This document shows positions 24,711 through 34,219 of a stretch of DNA of 64,000 nt, in pieces (within the stretch, counting starts at the first letter, position 1; each line of letters begins with the position of its first letter). The DNA comes from Actinomycetospora sp. NBRC 106375 (lineage in GTDB: Bacteria; Actinomycetota; Actinomycetes; Mycobacteriales; Pseudonocardiaceae): the NCBI RefSeq assembly GCF_030269665.1, contig NZ_BSTS01000013.1, forward strand, positions 122,839-186,838. The letters are read 5' to 3'. A program made the position numbers and the translations under genes. Under the pieces are notes generated by a model. That model had not been told where the DNA came from. It ran no database searches and saw only the letters and a list, made by a program, of their open reading frames with translations.

Positions 24711-25892
24711 TCAGCGCCCCGGTCCGTGCAGACCGAAGATGAGCGACGGGTCGGCGGGGTCCCAGGCGTTGTCCCGCTGCGAGCGCCGGCCGATGTCCCG
24801 GCAGCGTTCCAGGAGCCGGCGGCCCACCGTGAGCTGGCCGTCCTCCCACGCCGCCAGGGAAGCGGCGACGTCGCCGGAGTGCGAGCGCAGCGCGTCGGCG
24901 AGCGCCCAGGCGTCGTCCGCGGCCTTGGCCGTCCCCGCGGCGGCGTGCGGGCGGACGGCGAAGGCGGCGTCGCCGAGCACCGCGACCCGTCCGGCGGTCA
25001 TGGCCGACACCTCGATGTCGTACACGGCCTGCACGAACGGCGTCTCGGCGCCGGTGACGACCTCCGCGATCGGCGGGGCGAGCTCCCGGCGCGCGGTGTC
25101 GCGGAACTCGTCGACCGCGTCGTCGGCGAGCATCCCCGGCGGCACCGACACCCGGCGCTCCTGCCCGTCGCGCCCGGCGAGGAGGCGGTCGAGCGGCGCG
25201 CCGTCCGCGACGTTGCGGTACCAGACGAAGTTGGCCAGCCGCTCGCCCGGCACGACGGTCCCCCCGGGGCCGGGGATGGGGTAGACGAGGATGTGGCTGT
25301 CGGTGATCACCTGGTAGGTGATGGCGTCGCGGAGCTCGGCGAACGTCGCGCCAGTCAGGGTCTTCTCGGCGAGCGTGCCGCGGTAGGCGACGTAGCCGGA
25401 GTACGCCGAGGTCGCCGTGGGGAAGAGCCGCCCCCGGGTGATCGAGTTGATGCCGTCGGCGGCGACCAGCAGGTCGACGTCGGTGCTCCCGCCGTCGGCG
25501 AACGTCACGCGCACCCCGTCGGGACCATCGGCGAACGCGGTCATCTCCCGGCCGAGGTGGTAGCGGTCGGCGTCGAGGAGGCGCAGCAGCTCCCGGTAGA
25601 TCGCGTTCCACGACGAGAAGCGGTAGCCGTGGTCGATCCGGTGGCGGCACGAGCCGTCCCGCCACAGGTAGCGGATCGCGGAGGTGCGGGAGCAGAACCC
25701 GTCCGGGTCGATCCCGCCCCGCTCGACGAAGTAGCGCACGGTCGCGTCGAGCACCGCGATCCCCGCCCCGCGGGCGTCGAGCTCCGAGCGCGAGCGCTCG
25801 TAGACGTGCACGTCGCAACCGAGGTCCCGCAGCAACAGGGCGGTGGTGATCCCGCCGATGGAGCCGCCGACGACGGCCACGTGGAGTCTCAC
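24711..25892 (-). CDS. FAD-dependent aromatic-hydroxylase-type monooxygenase
   Basis: It has 393 residues from a GTG at 25892 (GTGA overlap with the PPOX gene). The N-terminal VAVVGGSIGGITTALLLRD is the FAD dinucleotide motif, LLVAADGINSITR is the DG motif, and GRVAVLGDAAFAVRPHAAAG is the GD motif. This is the PHBH/UbiH class, which uses NAD(P)H and O2. A second frequent residue, Glu in VYERSR, binds the ribose. Substrate unknown. Co-transcribed with the PPOX-class protein. Confidence 0.88.
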   Translation of the reverse strand: MRLHVAVVGGSIGGITTALLLRDLGCDVHVYERSRSELDARGAGIAVLDATVRYFVERGGIDPDGFCSRTSAIRYLWRDGSCRHRIDHGYRFSSWNAIYRELLRLLDADRYHLGREMTAFADGPDGVRVTFADGGSTDVDLLVAADGINSITRGRLFPTATSAYSGYVAYRGTLAEKTLTGATFAELRDAITYQVITDSHILVYPIPGPGGTVVPGERLANFVWYRNVADGAPLDRLLAGRDGQERRVSVPPGMLADDAVDEFRDTARRELAPPIAEVVTGAETPFVQAVYDIEVSAMTAGRVAVLGDAAFAVRPHAAAGTAKAADDAWALADALRSHSGDVAASLAAWEDGQLTVGRRLLERCRDIGRRSQRDNAWDPADPSLIFGLHGPGR

Positions 25893-26416
25893 GCGGGCGG
25901 GACCCCGAACGTCGCGATCTTGTCCACGGTCAGCTCGAAGAGGATGCGGCTCTCGCCCACCGACGCGTCGCGCAGCGCGTAGTCGCCGTCGTCGCCGGTG
26001 TACTTGCGCCAGATGCGGTTGAGCTGGTCGGTCACCCACTGCCCGTCCGCCGGGTCGTCCTCGGCGATCTCGCGGTGCACCGTCGTCTTGATCGAGAGCC
26101 AGTGGTACGGCTCGTCGGGGTTCATCAGCATGAACGTCGCGTGCGGGGTGGCGCGCAGCCAGCCCACCTTCTTGCGGTGGTGCGCGAGGTTGAGCAGGAC
26201 CAGCTCGCCCTCGTAGTCGAACCAGACCGGCGTCAGGTTCGGCAGCCCGTCCCGGCCGACGACGGCGACGGTCGCGGTGACGGGACGGTCGAGCAGCTGG
26301 CGGTAGGTCGGGTCGAGCTCGCCGAGGTGCGCGACGGCGTGCCGATCGCCGACCGTGAACTGTCCGGGCTGCGTGCCCTGCGAGACGTCCTTGATGTTGG
26401 CGACGCTGATGCTCAC
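25889..26416 (-). CDS. PPOX-class flavin/F420-binding oxidoreductase
   Basis: The GTG at 26416 lies 6 bases after GGGAGG (another GTG at 26419 is too close) and gives 175 residues. The split-barrel pattern is clear: VTATVAVVGRDGLPNLTPVW, FDYEGELVLLNLAHHRKKVG and HATFMLMNPDEPYHWLSIK. Proteins of this class from actinobacteria bind F420 or FMN and reduce, or simply bind, small substrates. It is upstream of and coupled to the FAD monooxygenase, so it may supply or process that enzyme's substrate. Confidence 0.85.
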   Translation of the reverse strand: MSISVANIKDVSQGTQPGQFTVGDRHAVAHLGELDPTYRQLLDRPVTATVAVVGRDGLPNLTPVWFDYEGELVLLNLAHHRKKVGWLRATPHATFMLMNPDEPYHWLSIKTTVHREIAEDDPADGQWVTDQLNRIWRKYTGDDGDYALRDASVGESRILFELTVDKIATFGVPPA

Positions 26417-26514
26417 CACGGGCCTCCCGCGACGGTGTGGGCGTGATCCGGAAGCGAGCGTAGGTTCCTGTGATCAGGGGCACAACGCCCGCGTCGACCC
26501 CGGTGAGGAGCTCC

Positions 26515-28071
26515 GTGACGGCGCGATCCCTGGCGGCCCACCTCGCGCGGGCCTGGCGGGCGGCGGGGACGTCGGTCCTGTTCGGGGTGCCGGGCGGCGG
26601 CGCGAACCTCGACGTCGTCGGCGCGGTCGAGCAGGAGGGCCTGCGCTTCGTCCTCGCCCACGACGAGACCGCGGCCGCGATCATGGCCGGCGCGCACGGG
26701 CTGCTCACCGGCACGGTCGGCGCCGCCGTCGTCACCCGCGGGCCCGGGGTCACCGCCGCGGCCACGGGGCTGGCGCAGGCGACCCTCGACCGCTCGCCGC
26801 TGGTGCTGGTCAGCGACGCCGTGCCGCGCGCGACCGCCGAGCGGGTCGCCCACCAGCGCCTCGACCAGGTGGCGGCGACGAGACCGCTGGCCACGTGGTC
26901 GGGCACGCTCGGGACACGGGACCCCGCCGCCGTGGCGGGGGCGGCGGTCGATCTGGCCCGCCGCGGACCGGGCGGCGTGCACCTCCAGCTCGATCCCACC
27001 GCCGAGGGGGACCCGCCGCCGCGCCTCGACCCCGTTCCCGACCTCGACGGCGCCGCGCTGGCCCGCGCCCGCCGGCTCGCCCGCGGTGCCCGCCGCCCGG
27101 TCGTGCTCGTCGGCCCGGCCGGTGTCGACGCCCCCGGCCTCGACCGGCTCGCCGCGGCCGGGACGCCCGTGCTGTGCACCTACCAGGCGAAGGGCGCGGT
27201 CCCCGACGAGCAGAGCGCCGGGCTCTTCACCGGCGGCGTCCTCGAGCGCCCGCTGCTGGCGGAGGCCGACCTCATCCTGGCCCTCGGCGTCGACCCGGTG
27301 GAGCCGATCCCGTCCGCGTGGACGTACGACGCCCCCGTCGTGGTGCTGCACCCGCAGCCCGTGGACGGGCGGTGGTTCGGCGCGCCGGAGATCGTCGTCG
27401 GACCCCTCGCGCAGAGCCTGCCGCCCCTGCTCGACGACCTCGACCCCCGCTGGGAACCCGGCGCGGCCGCCGCGCACCGCCGGCGCACCCTCGCCGCCCT
27501 CGAGCCCGCCGGCGCGGGGTTCTCGCCCCACGACGTGGTGCGGGCGTCGATGGAGCACGCCGCGCCGGCGACGACCCTGAGCGTCGACGCCGGCGCGCAC
27601 ATGCTGGTCGCCATGCCGCTGTGGGAGGCCCGTGCCCCGCGCCGCGTGCTGATCTCCAACGGGCTGGCGACGATGGGGTTCGCGCTGCCCGCCGCGATCG
27701 GGGCGGCGCTGGCCCGCCCGGGCGAGCCGGTGGTGTGCTTCGTCGGCGACGGCGGGCTCGGGATGACCCTCGCCGAGCTCGAGACCGTGGTGCGCCTGGA
27801 GCTCGACGTCACCGTCGTCGTGTTCGACGACGCCGCGCTGAGCCTCATCGAGATCAAGCAGACCGAGGGCCAGGGCGCGGCCGGTGCCGTGCGGTACGGC
27901 GCGGTCGACTTCGCCGCGGTCGCCCGCGGGACGGGGATGCCCGCCGACACCGTGGCCTCGCGCGACGAGCTGCGGGCCGTGCTGGCCGGGGCGACCCGCG
28001 GTCCGCGGCTCGTGGACGCGCGCATCGACCCGTCCTGCTACGCCGCGGTCCTGGCCGCCACCCGCGGGTGA
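26515..28071 (+). CDS. ThDP-dependent enzyme, acetolactate synthase/benzoylformate decarboxylase-like
   Basis: The GTG at 26515 follows GAGGAG and gives 518 residues. Three ThDP domains are seen: the PYR domain with the catalytic Glu in FVLAHDETAAAIMAGAHG, a central domain (VVLVGPAGVDAPGLDRLAAA), and the PP domain with NGLATMGFALPAAIGAA and GDGGLGMTLAELETVV. The usual Asn-Asn after GDG is replaced by Asp-Asp in VVVFDDAALSLIE; Asp can still bind Mg2+. The family decarboxylates 2-oxo acids or joins the resulting aldehyde. The substrate is not indicated by neighbours. Confidence 0.82.
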   Translation: MTARSLAAHLARAWRAAGTSVLFGVPGGGANLDVVGAVEQEGLRFVLAHDETAAAIMAGAHGLLTGTVGAAVVTRGPGVTAAATGLAQATLDRSPLVLVSDAVPRATAERVAHQRLDQVAATRPLATWSGTLGTRDPAAVAGAAVDLARRGPGGVHLQLDPTAEGDPPPRLDPVPDLDGAALARARRLARGARRPVVLVGPAGVDAPGLDRLAAAGTPVLCTYQAKGAVPDEQSAGLFTGGVLERPLLAEADLILALGVDPVEPIPSAWTYDAPVVVLHPQPVDGRWFGAPEIVVGPLAQSLPPLLDDLDPRWEPGAAAAHRRRTLAALEPAGAGFSPHDVVRASMEHAAPATTLSVDAGAHMLVAMPLWEARAPRRVLISNGLATMGFALPAAIGAALARPGEPVVCFVGDGGLGMTLAELETVVRLELDVTVVVFDDAALSLIEIKQTEGQGAAGAVRYGAVDFAAVARGTGMPADTVASRDELRAVLAGATRGPRLVDARIDPSCYAAVLAATRG

Positions 28072-28092
28072 GCGGTCAGCGGGGGTGACCCG

Positions 28093-28866
28093 TCAGCGGG
28101 CCCCGAAGTCGGACAGGAAGCGCGCCATGGGGACCGGGCTGACCGCGACGTCGCCGACGAACGGCTGGTCGATCGCCACGCAGACGAACAGCAGGACCCC
28201 GATGACGGCCGCGAGGCTGCCCGTCATCAACAGGTGCAGCGTCGTGCTGCGCAGCCCGAACACCATCGCGAAGCCGATGGTCACCACGCCCCCGAACACC
28301 AGCGCGACCCACAGCACGCCGGGGAGGCCCTGGCCCACGTAGTCGAGGCGCTGCGACCGGAACGAGACGAGCTCGGCGAACCGGTCGGCCTCGACCCCGA
28401 CGTACTCCTGGCGCACGGGGGTGTCGGCCGGCAGCGCCGCGAGGTGGTCGGCGATGCGATCGAGCGCCGCGGCCGCGGCAGGGTCGCCCGGTTCGCCGCG
28501 CGCCATGGCCGGCCACTCCTGCGTGATCACCGCGCGGGCGTAGAGCTCCACGTCGGCCTCGATGCGCCCGCGCGCGTCGGGCGGGAACGCGACCGTCTCG
28601 CGGTAGAGGCCGCGCAGCGCGCTCGCCTCCTCCCCGACGAGGTCCGCCGCCTGGCTGAACTGCTGCCACGACACGATCACGACGAACGCGAGCAGCACCG
28701 CGTAGATGACGCCGACGATCGCGATGCCGTAGCCGGTGACGTCGTTGTGGTCGCCCTGCGCGAGGTGCGGCCACCGCCGACGGACGAGCAGCTGCACGCC
28801 GACCGCCACGGCCGTGACCACGACGACGAGGAGCAGGAAGAGCAGCCAGATGGGCATGCGGGTCAT
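28093..28866 (-). CDS. DUF4239 membrane protein
   Basis: It has 257 residues. Four membrane helices are visible in two pairs: about 5-27 and 45-66, then 185-205 and 212-235. A soluble helical region (about 75-175) lies between them, as in DUF4239 (bestrophin-like) proteins. Function is unknown; channel or stress-related roles have been suggested for relatives. It is separated by only 21 bp from the convergent ThDP gene. Confidence 0.8.
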   Translation of the reverse strand: MTRMPIWLLFLLLVVVVTAVAVGVQLLVRRRWPHLAQGDHNDVTGYGIAIVGVIYAVLLAFVVIVSWQQFSQAADLVGEEASALRGLYRETVAFPPDARGRIEADVELYARAVITQEWPAMARGEPGDPAAAAALDRIADHLAALPADTPVRQEYVGVEADRFAELVSFRSQRLDYVGQGLPGVLWVALVFGGVVTIGFAMVFGLRSTTLHLLMTGSLAAVIGVLLFVCVAIDQPFVGDVAVSPVPMARFLSDFGAR

Positions 28867-28983
28867 CGTGGCTCCGCGGGGGAGGGCTGGACGGCGGCCA
28901 CGACGGCAGCCTATCGGGGCAACCTCCTGCGACCAGGCCGACCACGGTGTGCGTCCGCGCGATCACGGGCGGAGGATCGGGGC

Positions 28984-29496
28984 ATGACCTCAGTCGACCT
29001 CGCCCAGGTGCCCCAGCGTCTCGCGACGGGCGCCTTCATCCTCAACTCCGGGCTCCAGAAGTGGTCCGGCGACGAGCAGACCGCCGCCGGCGTGCACGGC
29101 ATGGCGGCGGGCACCTACCCCTTCGTGAAGAACGTCGACCCGCCGACCTTCCTCAAGGGCCTGGCGGCCGGCGAGATCGCCCTGGGCTCCGCGCTGCTCA
29201 CCCCGTTCGTGCCCGGCCGCCTCGCGGGCGTCGCGCTGGTCGGGTTCGCCGGGAGCCTGCTCGGGCTCTACGTCCGGACGCCGGGCATGCACGACGGCAA
29301 CCTGCGCCCGACCCAGCAGGGCACGCCGATCGCCAAGGACATCTGGATGCTCGGCATCGGCGCGGCGCTGGTGCTCGGCGGCCGCAACCGCCGCCGCGAC
29401 GAGAAGATCGCGCGGAAGGCGGAGAAGAAGGCGCTGAAGGTCGCCCGCCAGGAGGCCAAGGCCGAGGCGAAGGCCGGGGCGAAGCTCGCGGTCTGA
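28984..29496 (+). CDS. DoxX-like small membrane protein
   Basis: It has 170 residues with GGAGG before the ATG at 28984. Three or four hydrophobic segments (GEIALGSALLTPFVPGRLAG, VGFAGSLLGLYV, IWMLGIGAALVLGG) fit a DoxX/quinol-oxidase-subunit-like fold. The last 40 residues are a highly charged Lys/Ala/Glu helix, probably cytoplasmic. Function unknown. Confidence 0.7.
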   Translation: MTSVDLAQVPQRLATGAFILNSGLQKWSGDEQTAAGVHGMAAGTYPFVKNVDPPTFLKGLAAGEIALGSALLTPFVPGRLAGVALVGFAGSLLGLYVRTPGMHDGNLRPTQQGTPIAKDIWMLGIGAALVLGGRNRRRDEKIARKAEKKALKVARQEAKAEAKAGAKLAV

Positions 29497-29498
29497 CG

Positions 29499-31772
29499 TC
29501 AGCGCCCGACGACCTCGGGCGGGCCCGCGGCCTTGATCGGCGGCGGCGGGCCCGCCCACCGCTCGATCTCCACGAGCGCCCGGCTGCCCGCGCAGCCCTG
29601 TGAGAGCCGCGAGGCGCCGACGTCGCGGGTCAGCACGTTGACGTTCCCGGCGGCGCAGAGCACGGGCTCGACGCCGGGGACCGGCGAGAACCACGCGCCC
29701 GTCGACATCTGGACGACGCCCGGGAGCAGGTCGCCGTCGACGACCACACCCGCCAGGCAGGCGCCGCGGTCGTTGTGGACGCGCACCAGGTCGCCGTCGG
29801 CGAGCCCGCGGACCGCGGCGTCGTCGGGGTGCACCCGGACCGGCTCCCGGCCGTGGACCTTCGAGTCGCGGCTGTGCGGGCCGAAGTCGAGCTGGCTGTG
29901 CAGGCGCGCGGCCGGGTTGTTGGCCAGCAGCACCAGCGGGTAGCGCGCGGCCCGCGGCGAGCCGTGCCACTCGGTGGGCTCGAGCCACGTCGCCCGGCCC
30001 GGGCAGTCGTCGTAGCCGAACGACGCGACGCGGGCCGAGGCCAGCTCGATCCGGCCGCTGGGCGTGCGCAGCGGGTGCGCGGCCGGGTCGCGGCGGAAGT
30101 CGTCGAGCAGCACCGACGGGGGCGGGTCCGGGCGCCGCACGTGCCCGGCGGCCCAGAACGCGTCGAAGCCGGGCAGGGTCGACGACTCGCCGCGCCAGCC
30201 CTCGTAGAGGTGGCGCAGCCACTCCTGCGGGGTGCGGCCCTCGGTGTAGTCCTTGGCGACGCCGAGGGCGTCGGCGAGGTCGGTGAAGATCGCGTAGTCG
30301 TCGCGGGCCTGCGCGTGCGGCGTCGCGGCCGCCCGCATGGCGGTGACGACCGGGTCGGTGCGCGAGGCGCCGATGTCGTCGCGCTCGAGGGTCACCGTCG
30401 CCGGCAGCACGATGTCGGCGTGACGGGCCGCGGGCGTCCAGTACGGCTCGTGGACGACGACGGTCGAGGGGCGGCGCCAGGCCTCGCGCAGCCGGGCGAG
30501 GTCCTGGTGGTGGTGGAACGGGTTGCCGCCGCACCAGTACACGAGGTCGACCGCGGGGTAGCGCCGGACCTCGCCGTCGTAGGCGTACTCGGCGCCGGGG
30601 TGCAGGAGCATGTCGGCGATGCGCGCGACCGGGATGCGCTCGCGGTGCTCGTTGTACCCGCGGGGCATCGTCGGGACGGGGCCGCCGCGGGCGGAGTGCC
30701 CGTTGTCGCCGATCGAGCCGTAGCCGTGCCCGAAGCCGCCGCCGGGCAGCCCGATCTGGCCGAGCAGGGCGGCGAGCAGGATCCCGGCCCACACCGGCTG
30801 CTCGCCGTACTCCGCGCGCTGCAGCGAGTACGTGACCGTGACCATCGTGCGCCGCGCCGCCATCCGCCGCGCCAGCGCGACGATGTCGCGTGCCGGGATT
30901 CCGCAGAGCGGCGCGGCCCACTTCGCGGACTTCGCGACGCCGTCGTCGCGGCCCATGAGGTGGTCGACGGCCTCGTCCACGCCGGCGCACCAGCCGTCGA
31001 GGAACGCCTGGTCGGCCAGCCCGTCGACCACCAGCGTGTGGCCCAGCGCGAGCAGCAGCGCGGCGTCCGTGCCAGGGCGCACGGGCAGCCACGTCGCGTC
31101 GACGGGCAGGTCGCGGCGGTCCGGGCCGAGCAGGACGAACTCGCAGCCGCGCGCGGCCATGGCGCGCACGGCGTCGGTGGTCCCGTGCACGGTCTGGCCG
31201 CCGGGGGTGACGGCGGTGTTCTTCGCCGGGACGCCGCCGGCGCAGACCATCATCTCGGTGTGCTCGGCGAGCACGGGCCAGCTGGTCAGCGAGCGCAGGA
31301 CGTCGTGGGCCCCCAGCAGGTGCGGCAACAGCACCTCGGAGGTGCCGGCGCTGTAGGTGTTCTCCGAGGCGACGTAGCCGCCGAGCGTCGCGAGGAAGCG
31401 GTGCACCTGGCTCTGGGCGTGGTGGAAGCGCCCGGCGCTGGACCACCCGTAGGACCCGCCGAACACGCCCGCCGGCCCGCGCTCGGCGTGGACGCGGCCC
31501 AGCTCGGCGGCCAGCCGCTCGGTGACCTCGTCCCACGACACCGCCACGAAACGGTCCTCGCCCCGCCGGCGGTCCGGGCCGGGACCGTCGCGCAGCCAGC
31601 CCTCCCGCACCATCGGCGCCGGGACCCGCAGGGGATGCCGCAGCGAGCCGACGAGGTTGTCGAGCAACGGGGACGGGTCGGGGTCGAGGGGCGACGGGCG
31701 CACCGCCGTGACGTCGCCGTCGCCGACCTCCGGGGTGAACGCGCCCCAGTGGGAGAGGTGCGAGTGTGTCAC
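29499..31772 (-). CDS. Molybdopterin oxidoreductase, biotin/DMSO/TMAO reductase type
   Basis: It has 757 residues from a GTG at 31772 that overlaps the regulator's stop. The protein has no N-terminal Cys motif for an iron-sulfur cluster, as in BisC/TorA/DorA. Diagnostic blocks are FGGSYGWSSAGRFHHAQSQV, ENTYSAGTSEVLLPHLLG (Ser position of the Mo ligand), YWCGGNPFHHHQDL, ARHADIVLPATVTLERDDIG and LLANNPAARLHSQLDFGPHS. It has no Tat signal, so it is cytoplasmic like biotin sulfoxide reductase. It reduces S- or N-oxides; physiological substrate unknown. The adjacent PucR and MEDS genes are probably its regulators. Confidence 0.88.
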   Translation of the reverse strand: MTHSHLSHWGAFTPEVGDGDVTAVRPSPLDPDPSPLLDNLVGSLRHPLRVPAPMVREGWLRDGPGPDRRRGEDRFVAVSWDEVTERLAAELGRVHAERGPAGVFGGSYGWSSAGRFHHAQSQVHRFLATLGGYVASENTYSAGTSEVLLPHLLGAHDVLRSLTSWPVLAEHTEMMVCAGGVPAKNTAVTPGGQTVHGTTDAVRAMAARGCEFVLLGPDRRDLPVDATWLPVRPGTDAALLLALGHTLVVDGLADQAFLDGWCAGVDEAVDHLMGRDDGVAKSAKWAAPLCGIPARDIVALARRMAARRTMVTVTYSLQRAEYGEQPVWAGILLAALLGQIGLPGGGFGHGYGSIGDNGHSARGGPVPTMPRGYNEHRERIPVARIADMLLHPGAEYAYDGEVRRYPAVDLVYWCGGNPFHHHQDLARLREAWRRPSTVVVHEPYWTPAARHADIVLPATVTLERDDIGASRTDPVVTAMRAAATPHAQARDDYAIFTDLADALGVAKDYTEGRTPQEWLRHLYEGWRGESSTLPGFDAFWAAGHVRRPDPPPSVLLDDFRRDPAAHPLRTPSGRIELASARVASFGYDDCPGRATWLEPTEWHGSPRAARYPLVLLANNPAARLHSQLDFGPHSRDSKVHGREPVRVHPDDAAVRGLADGDLVRVHNDRGACLAGVVVDGDLLPGVVQMSTGAWFSPVPGVEPVLCAAGNVNVLTRDVGASRLSQGCAGSRALVEIERWAGPPPPIKAAGPPEVVGR

Positions 31773-33403
31773 CGGAGCGAGCGTAGGACGTCGAGCGTGC
31801 TCCAGGCCCGCGTCGCGAGGTGCAGGTTGAACCACGTCTCCGGGTCGCCGAGGTCGACGTCGGCGATCTGGCGGATGCGCTGGAGCCGGTACTTCAGCGT
31901 GTTGCGGTGCACAATCAGCGACTTCGCCGTGAGCTCGTAGTTGCCGCCGCGCTCGAGGTGGTGGGCCAGGGTGCGCACCAGCTCGGAGCCCCGCCGGCCG
32001 TCGTACTCCAGCAGCGGGCCGAGCCAGCGCTGCACGAAGCGGTCGACCTCGCCGAGGTCCTCGATGCCCACCAGCAGGCGGTAGACCCCGAGGTCGTCGA
32101 AGCGGATCGCGGTGTCGTCCCACTCGGACTGGGCGGGCAGCCGCAGCGCGAGCCGGGCCTGCCGGTAGGACCGCGGGTAGTCGGGGACGGCGTCGCAGCG
32201 CTCGCCGATGCCCATGCGGACGCGTCCCCCGCCCAGGTCGCGCAGCACCGTCTGCCGCAGCGACTCCCAGTCCGGCTCGACGTCGGCGAGCAGCACGACC
32301 TCGCCGCGGCGGGCGACGACGAGGCTGCCGGCGCCGCCCTCCCGCGCGGCCCGGCGGACGGCCTGGAAGAGGGCGTCCTCACCGTTCCCCGCGACGCCGC
32401 CGCCCTCGACGACCACGACGCGGTGCGGGCGCTGCAGGTCGTAGCCCAGCGCGACGGCCCGGTCGAGGGTGCTGCGTTCCTCGGCGCCGTCGAGCAGCTC
32501 GTCGACGACGTCGCGGCGCAGCCGCAGCTCGCTCTCGGCCAAGCTGCGGACCCGGGCGAGCTCCATCGCGAGGATCGTCGCGCCGTGCTCGAGCGCCATG
32601 AGCTCCTGGTCGCCGGCCCGCTCGTCGGGGTCGTGGAGCACGATCACGCCGAGGGTGTCGCCCTGCGGGTGCGCGACGGCGAGCAGCTGCTGGCCGTGGC
32701 GCAGCGGCCGGGCCTCGCGGCTCGCGCGCGCGACGAGGCGCTCGCGGCGCGACGGGGTGTCCTTCGGGTAGGGATCGGGGCGCTGCGGGCCGGCCCAGGC
32801 CTGGAGGTTGCCGTGCCGGTCCTCGATCGCGACGCGCAGGCCGGTGAGCTCGTGGACGGCGCGAGCGATGCCCTCCCGCCCCTCGCCGGACGCGGCGACG
32901 GCGGTGAGGCGGGTGTGGATCTCCATGCTGCGCTGGAGGGCGGTCACGGTGCCGCGCAGGCGGTCGTTGAGCGCCGAGAGCGTCGACGCGGTGGCCTGCT
33001 CCTGGGCGTGCAGGCGCCGGTTGGCCAGCGCGCCGCCCGCCTGCTGCGCGAGCGCCCGCAGCAGGAACTGCTCCTCGGCCGAGAGGTCGGTCGCGCCGCC
33101 GACGACGAGGTGGCCCAGGTGCCCGTCGTGGCTGGTCAGCGGGAACGCCCAGGCGTCGGGGACGTCGGCGAGCTCGACGGGGCCGCCCGTGACGCCCGCC
33201 TGCTCGGGCAGCCCGGCGTCGCGCGCGTCGTCGGCGGCCACGACGGTGGCGACCTCGCAGCGGGCGATCGAGGGCGCGGCGGTGGTCGCCAGGCGCAGGA
33301 TCTGCTCCTCGTCGGCGCCGTCGGTCATGAGCTTGCCGAGCACCAGCAGGCTGCGCATGCTCGAGAGCAGCTCGCGCTCCCCGGCGGTCTGCAGGGCGGT
33401 CAC
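31769..33403 (-). CDS. GAF-PucR family transcriptional regulator
   Basis: It has 544 residues. Residues about 25-135 form a GAF-like domain (EEQILRLATTAAPSIARCEV, LLRALAQQAGGALANRRLH). A middle CdaR/GGDEF-like region follows. The C-terminal PucR helix-turn-helix is NYELTAKSLIVHRNTLKYRL followed by QRIRQIADVD. These regulators sense small ligands through GAF. It is translationally coupled to the MEDS protein upstream and the molybdoenzyme downstream. Confidence 0.88.
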   Translation of the reverse strand: MTALQTAGERELLSSMRSLLVLGKLMTDGADEEQILRLATTAAPSIARCEVATVVAADDARDAGLPEQAGVTGGPVELADVPDAWAFPLTSHDGHLGHLVVGGATDLSAEEQFLLRALAQQAGGALANRRLHAQEQATASTLSALNDRLRGTVTALQRSMEIHTRLTAVAASGEGREGIARAVHELTGLRVAIEDRHGNLQAWAGPQRPDPYPKDTPSRRERLVARASREARPLRHGQQLLAVAHPQGDTLGVIVLHDPDERAGDQELMALEHGATILAMELARVRSLAESELRLRRDVVDELLDGAEERSTLDRAVALGYDLQRPHRVVVVEGGGVAGNGEDALFQAVRRAAREGGAGSLVVARRGEVVLLADVEPDWESLRQTVLRDLGGGRVRMGIGERCDAVPDYPRSYRQARLALRLPAQSEWDDTAIRFDDLGVYRLLVGIEDLGEVDRFVQRWLGPLLEYDGRRGSELVRTLAHHLERGGNYELTAKSLIVHRNTLKYRLQRIRQIADVDLGDPETWFNLHLATRAWSTLDVLRSLR

Positions 33404-34008
33404 GGGACCGGCGCCGGATCCCGGCCGAGGTAGTCGTGGGGCTCGATGTACCAGGGGTTCTCGAGCAGCTGCCCGCCGAAGAGCACGGCGGGGTGCGTCC
33501 GGAGAATCTCGAGGACGATCTCGCCGTCGCTGAAGCGCTCGAGGTCGTAGAGACAGAGCGCGATGTTCGGGTAGCGCGGCAGGAAGAGGTTGAGCCGCGA
33601 CTCGTAGGTCAGCAGGCCCTCGACGCCGGGCTTGCCCGACAGCGCCCAGGTCATCTCGCCGACCGAGCGCACGGTGGTGAAGCCGTCGTCGACGATCGCG
33701 CGGTCGACCGCGGTCTCCCAGAACCCGATCATGCGATCGATGACGAAGTGCCCGTCGGCGAGGTAGGTCGACTCGGAGCACCGGGCGTCCAGGCGCCCCG
33801 GACCCTCGTCGGTGCCCAGCGCGCGCACGGCCTCCTGCGCGGCGGGGTCGTCGGTGACGCACAGGCACATGTCGCCCGCCAGCAGACCCTCGCGCAGATA
33901 GGGGAGCAGCAGCTCGTCGCGCTCCTCGGGGCCGCGGAAGAAGGCGCAGATGTGCGCGCCGGGCCGGAGCTGGACCCCCGGCAGGCCACTCGCCGTCGAT
34001 GTCGTCAT
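33400..34008 (-). CDS. MEDS-domain sensory protein
   Basis: It has 202 residues: GAHICAFFRGPEERDELLLP, YLREGLLAGDMCLCVTDD, TYLADGHFVIDRMIGFWETA and LCLYDLERFSDGEIVLEILR. This is the MEDS domain (first described in the dichloromethane regulator DcmR), with a RecA-like fold and no DNA-binding part here. It is the first gene of the operon with the PucR regulator and the molybdoenzyme and probably passes a signal to PucR. Confidence 0.85.
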   Translation of the reverse strand: MTTSTASGLPGVQLRPGAHICAFFRGPEERDELLLPYLREGLLAGDMCLCVTDDPAAQEAVRALGTDEGPGRLDARCSESTYLADGHFVIDRMIGFWETAVDRAIVDDGFTTVRSVGEMTWALSGKPGVEGLLTYESRLNLFLPRYPNIALCLYDLERFSDGEIVLEILRTHPAVLFGGQLLENPWYIEPHDYLGRDPAPVP

Positions 34009-34219
34009 GCGCAGCCCCTGATGTGTCAGGTGTCACACACCGTAGCGCCGAGCGGGGCGCGCGACCAGCGGCGACCGTCCCCGGCGGTCCGTCGACGCTA
34101 GGGGAGCGCGCGGGTCGGCCACGTCGGTACGGCAGGACAGAGGACCGGCGGCTCCTCGTCCCGTCAGGACGAGACGTCTTGATCCCGCGAGCACAATGAT
34201 TCTCCGGGGGAGGTGCCGC
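34009..34219. promoter_or_regulatory. Divergent intergenic region between the MEDS operon and a lipoprotein gene
   Basis: 211 bp serve both strands. GGGGGAGG at 34206-34213 is the ribosome site of the lipoprotein gene. A TGTCAGGTGTCACACA stretch at 34023-34038, close upstream of the MEDS start, holds short TGTCA repeats that could be an operator. No clear promoter hexamers. Confidence 0.35.
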
